Shown here: one piece after another, positions 47,347 to 54,252 of the stretch
Position numbering within the stretch: the stretch's first letter is position 1
How the letters are laid out: every line of letters begins with the position of its first letter
Assembly: GCF_022347985.1 (NCBI RefSeq)
Contig: NZ_JAKRFQ010000005.1
Location: forward strand, 1 to 54,252
From: Photobacterium sp. OFAV2-7
GTDB lineage: Bacteria; Pseudomonadota; Gammaproteobacteria; Enterobacterales; Vibrionaceae
Direction: 5' to 3'
Length of the DNA: 54,252 nucleotides
Notes under the pieces: generated by a model
Database searches by the model: none
Seen by the model: only the letters and a program-made list of their open reading frames with translations
Told to the model about the DNA's origin: nothing
Translations under genes and position numbers: made by a program

Positions 47347-48860
47347 CGGATAACCTCGCTCGCGGGTAATTCAGGTTTTTTCGCTATTGCCGCTCCACGC
47401 TCAGCCAACAATTTAAACGTCACCACATTTTGTTCATTGCGTCCGAGCGACATCAGTTGAAAACGCCGATCGGACAAATCAGGGTAGTTTTTGAATGCCT
47501 TAACCCAGGTTGGTACTGACTCCGGTGTACGGGCCACCCCTTCCAGGTCCAGTTGCCTTCCGGTTACCCGAATACGATTGACAGAGATGTTCCCGCTTGC
47601 CGCGTCCGATAATTGACGCAACAATCCGGCATAACCAACCTGCAAACTCACATCATGCATTTCAATGGCCTTCAAAGTGGCCTGTTTAGCCGCCAAATGT
47701 TGCTCCAACTCTCCGGCTAACTCGACTTTTAATGGGCTGGGAATATGCTCGGCAAGCGCTGCTTTGGCCCTGTTAAGCTCTGATTGCTTACTGTCCAGGC
47801 GGCTTCTCTCGGCAGCCAGCTGTTGCTGCTGCTGGTAATTCTGCCAGCTATACCAGCCAGCCATTGAGACCATCACTACCACGGCCAGCGCCCAGCTAAG
47901 CACTACATTCTGCAGCGTCATAAGTTGAGTGTGCGGCTTGAGTGCATCGCTATATAAATTAATGCTGTTTGCCCCGTCGGGCTCTATCAGCGCGGCAAAA
48001 GCAACACGGGCTGCATTCGTCGTCAATACCGGGTGTGGCGGTGTGACAGCGGCAACAGACACACTCAGGCGCTGGCTCAGTTCGGCAGCCAACGCACTGT
48101 CATCGTCATCGTCACAGGAGATTAACAGCTGGGTGATCGGCGTATCGCGCAACTGAGCACTCAGAAAATCAAGCGATCGCTGCAGCTCAAGCGCCAGGCT
48201 GTCTAACTGCAAAGCATGGTTCATCTCTCCTGGCGCCTTGCTATCCAACAAAGGGGACGGAAAACCACGCAGCTGGCGCTGAAAGCACATTTCCTGCTGT
48301 TTAAAAGCCGTTAATTGCAGGCTGGCATGACGGCGACGATGCAATACCAACTGACTCAGGGACGAGGCGGTTAATTGTCCCCATACCACTTCCTCCGCCG
48401 ATATCGAGACCACTTCACAACCCGCCTCGTTACAAATTCGGATCAGCTGCTCGACCTGATTGCGATTCGTGACAACAACCTGCAAACGATCTTTTAGCGG
48501 AGCCTGAAAGCCATCGGCCACCAGCTCCAGCGGGGACTCATTAACCAGATCTTTGACCAGAAAAGGCAGTGCCGTCGAGTACTCCTCACGAGGCAGCTCC
48601 GGCTTCTCAATAAGCATGCTCTGATAGAGGCCATGGCCTAATACCAAACGTAAGCTACTGCCCCCCAGCTGGTGCTTGGCAAGCAACGATACTATGACCG
48701 AATCCCAGTCTCCGGCATTAGAAACAGCTTGAGTCTCTGTTATCCATTCCGGCTCAGATTCATAAACTACTGTGATGGAATCAGCAAAGATGGCCAAACA
48801 AGCCTGTTTATTACGGCTTTTCTTTTTTAAATACCGACTAAGCAAAGATTTAGATTTCAT
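47343..48860 (-). CDS. mshI: MSHA biogenesis protein MshI (fused PilM/PilN-like)
   Basis: Encodes 505 residues from MKSKSLLSRYLKK, with TGGAG upstream; an in-frame extension to 48917 is not supported. The N-terminal part (about 1-300) has a PilM/GspL-like actin-fold layout, with LVKDLVNESPLELVADGF and RIANEA-type strands. A membrane helix (about 323-343, VVLSWALAVVVMVSMAGWYSW) leads to a coiled coil and a PilN-like C-terminal domain. In some vibrios these are split into two reading frames; here one frame carries both. It probably opens the secretion operon. Confidence 0.88.
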   Translation of the reverse strand: MKSKSLLSRYLKKKSRNKQACLAIFADSITVVYESEPEWITETQAVSNAGDWDSVIVSLLAKHQLGGSSLRLVLGHGLYQSMLIEKPELPREEYSTALPFLVKDLVNESPLELVADGFQAPLKDRLQVVVTNRNQVEQLIRICNEAGCEVVSISAEEVVWGQLTASSLSQLVLHRRRHASLQLTAFKQQEMCFQRQLRGFPSPLLDSKAPGEMNHALQLDSLALELQRSLDFLSAQLRDTPITQLLISCDDDDDSALAAELSQRLSVSVAAVTPPHPVLTTNAARVAFAALIEPDGANSINLYSDALKPHTQLMTLQNVVLSWALAVVVMVSMAGWYSWQNYQQQQQLAAERSRLDSKQSELNRAKAALAEHIPSPLKVELAGELEQHLAAKQATLKAIEMHDVSLQVGYAGLLRQLSDAASGNISVNRIRVTGRQLDLEGVARTPESVPTWVKAFKNYPDLSDRRFQLMSLGRNEQNVVTFKLLAERGAAIAKKPELPASEVIR

Positions 48861-48925
48861 GAAACTCCAACACCGCTCACAAAATACACAGATTTTGCTA
48901 CTGAAAAGCACTAACAACTAGCAGC

Positions 48926-48947
48926 TGTCAATAATTTGACCATTATA
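48926..48947 (-). promoter_or_regulatory. Candidate promoter of the mshI-mshG operon
   Basis: On the minus strand a perfect TATAAT lies at 48947-48942, with a weak TATGTA 16 bp upstream, in the 129-bp gap between mshH and mshI. It would leave a leader of about 75 nt before the mshI ATG. A TTGACA at 48931-48926 lies just downstream, with no good -10 for it. An independent mshI promoter fits the division of the locus into secretion and pilin operons known in V. cholerae. Confidence 0.4.
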
Positions 48948-48989
48948 ACGAGCTTTTATTGATTACATAGTTTTTTTTTCTGCCAGTTG

Positions 48990-50957
48990 TTACCGCCCAA
49001 ACAAAGTTTTACCTGACTGATTGTTTTCTTTTGGCGTCTGTCTAACAGAAAGTTCTGCCGCAAAAAAACGTCCCTGCCCCCCTTGTACACCCAACTGCTT
49101 AAGCACCCGCCATTCCTTCTCGTTTTCCACACCAACGGCAATCACCTGGGCATTTGAGTTTGCGCAGGCTCCCAGCATACTTCTGACAAAGAGCTGATTT
49201 TCCTGTCGCTGGTCGATCTCACGGACTAACCCACGGTGCAGCTTGATATAATCAGCCTTGATATCCTTGATATAGTGGGTACTGACAATAGTTCGGCCGG
49301 CCTGATCCACAACCAGTTTACATCCCAGCCCCACGATCATCCTGACCACAGGACGCATGGCGTCAAGGTGTTTGACCAAGCCGCTTTCTGCAATTTCAAT
49401 CGACAGCCGGTTGAGCACCGTGCGGGGTGTTTGCAGCAACTCATCGCGAAGCCAGCGAACAAACTCTTTTTCCAGCAAGGCCTCGACACTCACATTCACC
49501 GATAAAGAGTCATTGACCGGGCTGTTTTTCAATAACTCGATAGCCTGGCCTAAAACCTGCCTGTCCATCCGGGCGCTGAACCCAACCTGCTCAACCGCCG
49601 TCAAGAAACGTGACGCTTTAATCAGGACGCCATTTTCATCCTGGATCCGGGCCAGCAACTCTCGATGGACAATCGTTTCACCATCCAATGCCAAAGCCGG
49701 CTGCTGGTAAAGTATTGGGCCGCCGCTGTTAAACACGGCATCCAGCAAAGTACGCCAGCGCACGCTGCCACGGGCATCTTCATACTGCTGATCTTTCTGA
49801 AAGGCATACCAGTTATTGGTGCCCTGAAGCTGGGCGCTTCGCAACGCCATATCGGCTTCATCCATCACCCGGCCACGACGCTCGCCGCTCGAGCAGAATG
49901 TCACGCCGATATGGCACCAGTTATCCGGCTGCAAGGGCGCAACCGGGGTCAATCTTTCCAGGGCTTTGAGTAGCTGATTGGTAAACTGCTTAACCTCTTT
50001 TGCCGACTGCTGGGATAGCAGGATCGCAAACTCGGCGTCAAAGTACCGTGATAACACCGTATCGGGATAACGCTGGATCTGGTTTGACAGGATCATACCG
50101 ACATCCTGGACCAGCTCATCGGCGACATCTTTTCCTTTCTCGGCCAATAGCTCATCCCAGTCAGAGATCCGGATCAGGATCACCGCACCGTGCGTCTCCT
50201 GATCTTGCACCATAGATTGCAGGCGACTATCGAAAAGCACCCGGTTCGCCGCCCCGGTTAACTGATCCAGGAAAGTGTGGGTACGAATAAAGGTATCAAA
50301 CCGGCTCCGTTCCTGACGGGCGTCCTTAAGCTCGGCAATCATCTGATCCAGAGCGAGACTAGCCGTCGCAGGCCACTCTTGCTCATCTCCGACCGCATTG
50401 TCATCAACCTTTCCGGCCAGAATCAGCCGGCCGCGATGCTCCAGCAATTCCGAGCCATAGAGCTGCTGGCGCAGCCAGTTCACTCCCCACACTAGCCCCA
50501 TGATAATAATTGCGATGGCCAGACTAATGGATGACATGGCACCGATGGAGTACGTAAACTCCGTATAGGGAGGGATCGATTTTAAGTTAATATAAAAGCC
50601 GGGGTTGTGGTTAAGCGTGTAATGGCTCTGCTGCAATATCGTCGGATCATTGACGGTCTGAAGCCCTTTAAAGGCATAGATTACCCCTGACGAACTCCCC
50701 ACCTCCAACTCTACGACATTGCTGGCCTTCAACAACTTGGGCAGCCAGCGCGACAGAGACTGTGCCCCCTGCGGATCAGCAAGCTCCTGATCGATCACCT
50801 CGACAATGCCATCGATGTAATGAGTCAGGTAGTCCTGTCCCAGTTTTCGAAAACTAACGGCACCGCCGATAAAAATCACGAAGATGGCACAAATAACGAT
50901 GAGCGTAACGAAGGCAACCAGACGGTTGGTTAACTTCATGCCGGAGGCTTTTCTCAT
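48990..50957 (-). CDS. mshH: MshH/CsrD-type protein with degenerate GGDEF and EAL domains
   Basis: Encodes 655 residues; a second Met 18 bp later (MKLTNRLVAFVTLI) lines up better with E. coli CsrD, so the start is uncertain. Two membrane helices (about 10-33 and 148-168) enclose a periplasmic part, then a HAMP-like linker, a GGDEF domain whose signature is replaced by YFDAEFAIL, and an EAL domain whose start reads HRELLARI instead of EAL. In enterics CsrD does not make or break c-di-GMP but promotes RNase E decay of CsrB/C with EIIA-Glc. The same role is inferred here. The gene heads the msh locus. Confidence 0.9.
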   Translation of the reverse strand: MRKASGMKLTNRLVAFVTLIVICAIFVIFIGGAVSFRKLGQDYLTHYIDGIVEVIDQELADPQGAQSLSRWLPKLLKASNVVELEVGSSSGVIYAFKGLQTVNDPTILQQSHYTLNHNPGFYINLKSIPPYTEFTYSIGAMSSISLAIAIIIMGLVWGVNWLRQQLYGSELLEHRGRLILAGKVDDNAVGDEQEWPATASLALDQMIAELKDARQERSRFDTFIRTHTFLDQLTGAANRVLFDSRLQSMVQDQETHGAVILIRISDWDELLAEKGKDVADELVQDVGMILSNQIQRYPDTVLSRYFDAEFAILLSQQSAKEVKQFTNQLLKALERLTPVAPLQPDNWCHIGVTFCSSGERRGRVMDEADMALRSAQLQGTNNWYAFQKDQQYEDARGSVRWRTLLDAVFNSGGPILYQQPALALDGETIVHRELLARIQDENGVLIKASRFLTAVEQVGFSARMDRQVLGQAIELLKNSPVNDSLSVNVSVEALLEKEFVRWLRDELLQTPRTVLNRLSIEIAESGLVKHLDAMRPVVRMIVGLGCKLVVDQAGRTIVSTHYIKDIKADYIKLHRGLVREIDQRQENQLFVRSMLGACANSNAQVIAVGVENEKEWRVLKQLGVQGGQGRFFAAELSVRQTPKENNQSGKTLFGR

Positions 50958-51221
50958 AAGAATCCAATTCTAGCTAAATTAATGATGTTCCAATGACTCA
51001 CCACAGAGTCAATCCATGCAAATTCATACAGGTCTAATGAGCAAAATATCACTCCCTCAGCCACAGTGTTAGCGCTCAGGTCGACAATTTAAAAAATTGT
51101 TAACCCAAGCCAAATCGTTCAATCCCCAAAAATGGATTGACTGCTAATGGTTCAGATCATCGCCCCGTTTGTTATCATCACCTTACCGGTTTGGGTAACA
51201 GTCTACGGATACTATCAATAT
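50958..51221. promoter_or_regulatory. Divergent mshH/lysR control region with inverted repeats
   Basis: 264 bp between divergent starts. An 11-bp sequence AGTCAATCCAT (51007-51017) recurs inverted at 51132-51142 (ATGGATTGACT), each copy containing a TTGACT that could be a -35 pointing toward the nearer gene. Between them, ACAATTT-AAA-AAATTGT (51084-51100) is a perfect AT-rich palindrome. TCAATCC (51120-51126) and GGATTGA (51134-51140) form a further local repeat. The layout suits control by the adjacent LysR-type regulator. Confidence 0.45.
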
Positions 51222-52103
51222 ATGGATTGGATAACGTGTACCACCAGCTTTGTCACGGTTGTCGACCAAGGCTCTCTGGCCCTGGCTGCGACCAAGCTCA
51301 ACACCTCAAGCTCAGCCCTGTCCAAGCGCCTGTCTTGGTTGGAAAAACAGCTAGGTGTTCAGTTACTTAAGCGAACCACCCGTAGCCTGACAATGACAGA
51401 AGCCGGCAAGCTCTTCTACCAGCGTAGCGCCCGCCTGCTTGAGGACTGGCACCAGATGCTTGCCGAAACGACTTCAACCTACGGCGAGGTCAGCGGCATC
51501 CTCCGGATCGGTGCCCCGCTGGCAACCGGCAGCCGTTTGCTGGTTCATTACCTGGCCGAGTTTATCGAGACCTACCCCAATATTCAGGTCGAGCTGCACA
51601 CAATAACACCGGGCCAGCTGCCTGATCTGAACCTGGATGTATTCATCAGCCGGGAGCTGACCGATTTCAACTCCTCCAGCTATATTGCGACGCGTTTATT
51701 TAACTTCCAACCCAGTTTTTATGCCTCTCCCGGCTATCTGGAAGACAAATCACAGATAGAAACACCAGAACAGCTGACTCAGCACAACTGTCTGCTTTTC
51801 GGGACTCACGGCCATGAACAAGAACATGTGTTTGAAAACAACCTTCGTCTGCGACTTCGCGGTAACTTCACCACTCAGAACCCGGAAGCTCTGGTGGCCG
51901 CAGCCGTTGCCGGAATGGGCATTATCCTGACCGGCGAGAAAATGGTAAGAAGAGAGCTCAGCAAGGGGTTGCTGGTGCCGGTTCTGCCAGAGCTAAAGCA
52001 GCCCGTCAGCTCGGCCTATGCCTACTACCCGAAGCTAGACTACAACCATGTGAAGACCAAGCTGTTCATTGACTTTATTAAAGAAAAATCAAACTCAGTG
52101 TAG
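51222..52103 (+). CDS. LysR-family transcriptional regulator
   Basis: Encodes 293 residues from the ATG at 51222 (MDWITCTTSFVTVVDQGSL), the usual LysR opening; the frame extends 25 hydrophobic codons upstream to 51147, which is atypical for this family and thought to be untranslated. The winged HTH covers about 1-60 (ALAATKLNTSSSALSKRLSWLEKQLGVQLL then RTTRSLTMTEAG), with Ser-rich recognition helix. The effector-binding domain spans about 88-290, with the late GVAGMGI-like motif AAVAGMGIILTG. Target and ligand are unknown; divergent orientation suggests mshH or itself. Confidence 0.88.
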   Translation: MDWITCTTSFVTVVDQGSLALAATKLNTSSSALSKRLSWLEKQLGVQLLKRTTRSLTMTEAGKLFYQRSARLLEDWHQMLAETTSTYGEVSGILRIGAPLATGSRLLVHYLAEFIETYPNIQVELHTITPGQLPDLNLDVFISRELTDFNSSSYIATRLFNFQPSFYASPGYLEDKSQIETPEQLTQHNCLLFGTHGHEQEHVFENNLRLRLRGNFTTQNPEALVAAAVAGMGIILTGEKMVRRELSKGLLVPVLPELKQPVSSAYAYYPKLDYNHVKTKLFIDFIKEKSNSV

Positions 52104-52141
52104 CGGGGGCAACACGCAGCCAGCCTAAATTCTGGCAATAA

Positions 52142-52166
52142 AAAAGCAGCGACAGGCGCTGCTTTT
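52142..52166. terminator. Bidirectional terminator between lysR and ssb
   Basis: AAAAGCAGCG (52142-52151) pairs perfectly with CGCTGCTTTT (52157-52166) around ACAGG. The A and T tracts allow termination of both lysR (plus) and ssb (minus), which converge here. Confidence 0.85.
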
Positions 52167-52185
52167 CTCTGACATCTCAGTTTAA

Positions 52186-52746
52186 TTAAAACGGAATGTC
52201 ATCATCGAAATCCATTGGCGGCTCATTGTACTGCTGCTGTGGCTGCTGAGGAGCCTGCTGCTGCGGTGCCGACTGTTGCTGCTGAGGCGCAAAATTCTGC
52301 TGAGGTGCTGCAGCTGGTTGCTGAGGCTGTCCCCAACCACCTTGTTGCTGCTGACCGCCACCCATAGGTGCGCCCATACCCTGACCGCCGCCCTGACGAC
52401 CGCCAAGCATTTGCATTACACCGTTGAAGCCCTGAACCACAACTTCTGTTGTGTAACGATCCTGGCCGTTTTGATCCTGCCATTTACGCGTTTGCAGTTG
52501 ACCTTCGATGTATACCTGTGAACCTTTGCGCAGGTACTCACCGGCAACTTCTGCCAACTTGCCAAATAGCGCTACACGGTGCCATTCAGTCTTTTCACGC
52601 TGCTCGCCAGTAGCTTTATCACGCCATGATTCAGAGGTAGCAATGGTAATATTTGCTACTGCACCACCACTTGGCATATAACGGATTTCTGGGTCATTAC
52701 CTAAGTTACCGACTAAGATAACCTTATTTACGCCACGACTGGCCAT
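52186..52746 (-). CDS. ssb: Single-stranded DNA-binding protein SSB
   Basis: Encodes 186 residues from [20 protein letters not shown], with TTGGAG upstream; an in-frame Met at 52758 is rejected. The OB fold covers about 1-112, a Gly/Gln/Pro-rich linker with many glutamine runs follows (about 115-175), and the acidic tip is MDFDDDIPF, which recruits repair and replication partners. It coats single-stranded DNA as a tetramer. It diverges from uvrA with a LexA box between them. Confidence 0.96.
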   Translation of the reverse strand: MASRGVNKVILVGNLGNDPEIRYMPSGGAVANITIATSESWRDKATGEQREKTEWHRVALFGKLAEVAGEYLRKGSQVYIEGQLQTRKWQDQNGQDRYTTEVVVQGFNGVMQMLGGRQGGGQGMGAPMGGGQQQQGGWGQPQQPAAAPQQNFAPQQQQSAPQQQAPQQPQQQYNEPPMDFDDDIPF

Positions 52747-52981
52747 ACTTAACTCCAAATCTGTTCGCGTGCTATTCTAACTCCAATAGCCGCTAGTCAA
52801 AGTTTATACTTAATCGCGCAGTTTATCATGCAGACACGGCTCAGGCATAGGGCCGAAACCGTGTTATCTGACGCAATTTTTACGCTTTTCCCATGAGTGC
52901 CTGATACGCCACGGGAAACTCCCATTCGCATTTATTTCACCAATCCCTAAGTCGAACACCGCTCAATAAACACACATTATA

Positions 52982-52997
52982 CTGTATCTTTATACAG
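52982..52997. promoter_or_regulatory. LexA (SOS) box between ssb and uvrA
   Basis: CTGTATCTTTATACAG matches the CTG-N10-CAG consensus, with the usual AT-rich, nearly palindromic centre. It is 75 bp before the uvrA start and 235 bp before the ssb start. In E. coli the same divergent pair shares an SOS box. The rest of the 326-bp gap contains an ACACGG/CCGTGT inverted repeat near 52834-52863 and no other clear element. Confidence 0.9.
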
Positions 52998-53072
52998 CTT
53001 TTGCTTTCAAGCTTTTCCTTGCTATGCGATAATGCCGGTCCAATTATTAGTCAGCCAAAAAGCTCGCATACC

Positions 53073-54252
53073 ATGGATAAGATCGAAGTCAGGGGTGCCC
53101 GGACCCACAACCTTAAAAACATCAGTCTTTCTATTCCCAGAGACAAACTGATTGTGATCACCGGCCTGTCAGGCTCAGGGAAGTCCTCACTGGCCTTTGA
53201 CACCCTATATGCCGAAGGCCAGCGACGTTACGTTGAGTCTCTGTCGGCCTATGCCCGTCAGTTCTTGTCCCTGATGGAAAAGCCCGATGTCGATCATATC
53301 GAAGGACTTTCACCAGCGATTTCTATCGAGCAAAAATCCACATCCCACAACCCGCGCTCAACCGTCGGTACCATCACCGAGGTATACGATTACCTTCGTC
53401 TGCTCTATGCGCGAGTCGGTGAGCCGCGCTGTCCGACACATAACGTAGAACTGGCAGCCCAGACAGTCAGCCAGATGGTTGACAAGGTGCTGGAGCTTCC
53501 TGAAGGCAGCAAGATGATGCTGCTCGCGCCTATCGTCAAAGAGCGTAAAGGTGAGCACGTCAAGACACTGGCAAACCTGGCAGCCCAGGGATATATTCGG
53601 GCCCGGATCGATGGCGAAGTCTGCGATCTTTCCGATCCACCGACCTTGGAGCTTCATAAAAAACACACCATCGAGGTCGTTGTCGATCGCTTTAAGGTTC
53701 GCGACGCTCTCCAGCAACGCCTGGCCGAATCATTTGAAACCGCACTGGAGCTATCCGGCGGTACAGTGGTGATCAGCCCGATGACGGCAGGCGAGATCGA
53801 TGAGATTGTTTTTTCAGCCAACTTTGCCTGTCCGCATTGTGGCTACAGCATGCAGGAACTGGAGCCGCGTTTATTTTCGTTCAACAACCCGGCCGGCGCC
53901 TGCGGCACCTGTGACGGTCTGGGCGTTCAGCAGTACTTTGATCCAGAGCGCGTGGTACAGAACGGCGAGCTTAGCCTCTCAGGCGGTGCTATCCGCGGCT
54001 GGGACAAGCGCAATTTCTATTACTTCCAGATGCTCAAATCCATGGCCGAGCATTTTGAGTTTGATATCGAAACACCGTTTAACGAGCTACCGAAGAAAAT
54101 CCAGAACCTCATTCTGAGCGGTTCAGGTAAGAAAGAAATTGAGTTCAAATACATCAACGACCGTGGCGACATCACGGTACGACGCCATCCGTTCGAGGGG
54201 ATCCTCAACAACATGGAGCGCCGCTACCGCGAGACAGAATCCAACTCCGTAC
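53073..54252 (+). CDS. uvrA: UvrABC excision nuclease subunit UvrA, N-terminal part
   Basis: The first 393 codons are in the window; the gene runs off the right end (E. coli UvrA has 940 residues). The start is [17 protein letters not shown]. The first Walker A is [16 protein letters not shown] at about 31-46, and a zinc-type [18 protein letters not shown] with CGTCDGLG follows near 253-285. UvrA finds bulky DNA damage as a dimer and loads UvrB. The upstream LexA box makes it SOS-inducible. Confidence 0.96.
   Translation, partial: MDKIEVRGARTHNLKNISLSIPRDKLIVITGLSGSGKSSLAFDTLYAEGQRRYVESLSAYARQFLSLMEKPDVDHIEGLSPAISIEQKSTSHNPRSTVGTITEVYDYLRLLYARVGEPRCPTHNVELAAQTVSQMVDKVLELPEGSKMMLLAPIVKERKGEHVKTLANLAAQGYIRARIDGEVCDLSDPPTLELHKKHTIEVVVDRFKVRDALQQRLAESFETALELSGGTVVISPMTAGEIDEIVFSANFACPHCGYSMQELEPRLFSFNNPAGACGTCDGLGVQQYFDPERVVQNGELSLSGGAIRGWDKRNFYYFQMLKSMAEHFEFDIETPFNELPKKIQNLILSGSGKKEIEFKYINDRGDITVRRHPFEGILNNMERRYRETESNSV

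Noticed and set aside
51147-51221. N-terminal hydrophobic extension of the LysR protein
   Set aside because: LysR proteins begin directly with the HTH; the 25 extra codons resemble a membrane segment and also carry one of the repeats, so the ATG at 51222 is preferred.
52782-52870. ACACGG/CCGTGT inverted repeat as an ssb regulatory hairpin
   Set aside because: The stem is only six base pairs with a 19-base loop and no T tract; the nearby LexA box is a far stronger signal.

Overview
The window is a stretch of core chromosome from a gammaproteobacterium. The gene content and order (mlaFEDCB-ibaG-murA; kdsD-kdsC-lptCAB-rpoN-hpf-ptsN-rapZ-ptsO; mreBCD next to a complete MSHA pilus locus) point to Vibrionaceae. 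The balanced base composition and some gene arrangements would fit a Photobacterium/Grimontia-type genus, but that is inference. No IS element, prophage, CRISPR array, tRNA or rRNA was recognised. Both edges cut genes: zapE on the left, uvrA on the right.

Region by region. (1) 1-3730, envelope proteostasis and division: zapE (partial) and zapG diverge, then degQ and degS follow. degQ has a good candidate sigma-E promoter. (2) 3760-8500, minus strand: mlaF-E-D-C-B-ibaG-murA, the inner-membrane phospholipid transport machine plus a BolA-type protein and the first enzyme of peptidoglycan synthesis. (3) 8900-16715, plus strand: yrbG, kdsD, kdsC, lptC, lptA, lptB, a possible 28-codon small ORF, rpoN, hpf, ptsN, rapZ, ptsO. 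These make Kdo precursors, export LPS and carry the nitrogen-PTS/sigma-54 block. (4) 17036-23020: mgtE, pmbA(tldE), darP, tldD and a nitrilase-family amidase, separated by two clear bidirectional terminators. (5) 23056-31551, minus strand: mreB-mreC-mreD-maf-rng-yhdP, reading on into the nitrilase gene and tldD as one probable operon. (6) 31669-50957, minus strand: the MSHA type IV pilus locus mshH, mshI-J-K-L-M-N-E-G and mshB-A-C-D-O-P-Q. (7) 51222-54252: a LysR-type regulator, ssb, and the divergent SOS-controlled ssb/uvrA region.

The MSHA locus holds the most unusual features. No mshF is visible between mshG and mshB. The space just upstream of mshB carries five CGTCA-like repeats at 10-11 bp spacing, the layout of a PhoB/OmpR-family operator. 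Two perfect hairpins that share bases lie between mshA and mshC and could set the excess of major pilin over minor pilins. MshQ contains two tandem copies of a roughly 230-250 residue module. MshE carries the N-terminal repeats known to bind c-di-GMP, and MshH has degenerate GGDEF and EAL motifs. Outside the pilus locus the main points are the sigma-E promoter of degQ, a small ORF overlapping the rpoN start, and structured leader DNA between ptsO and mgtE. Everything here is read by eye; no alignment or database search was run.
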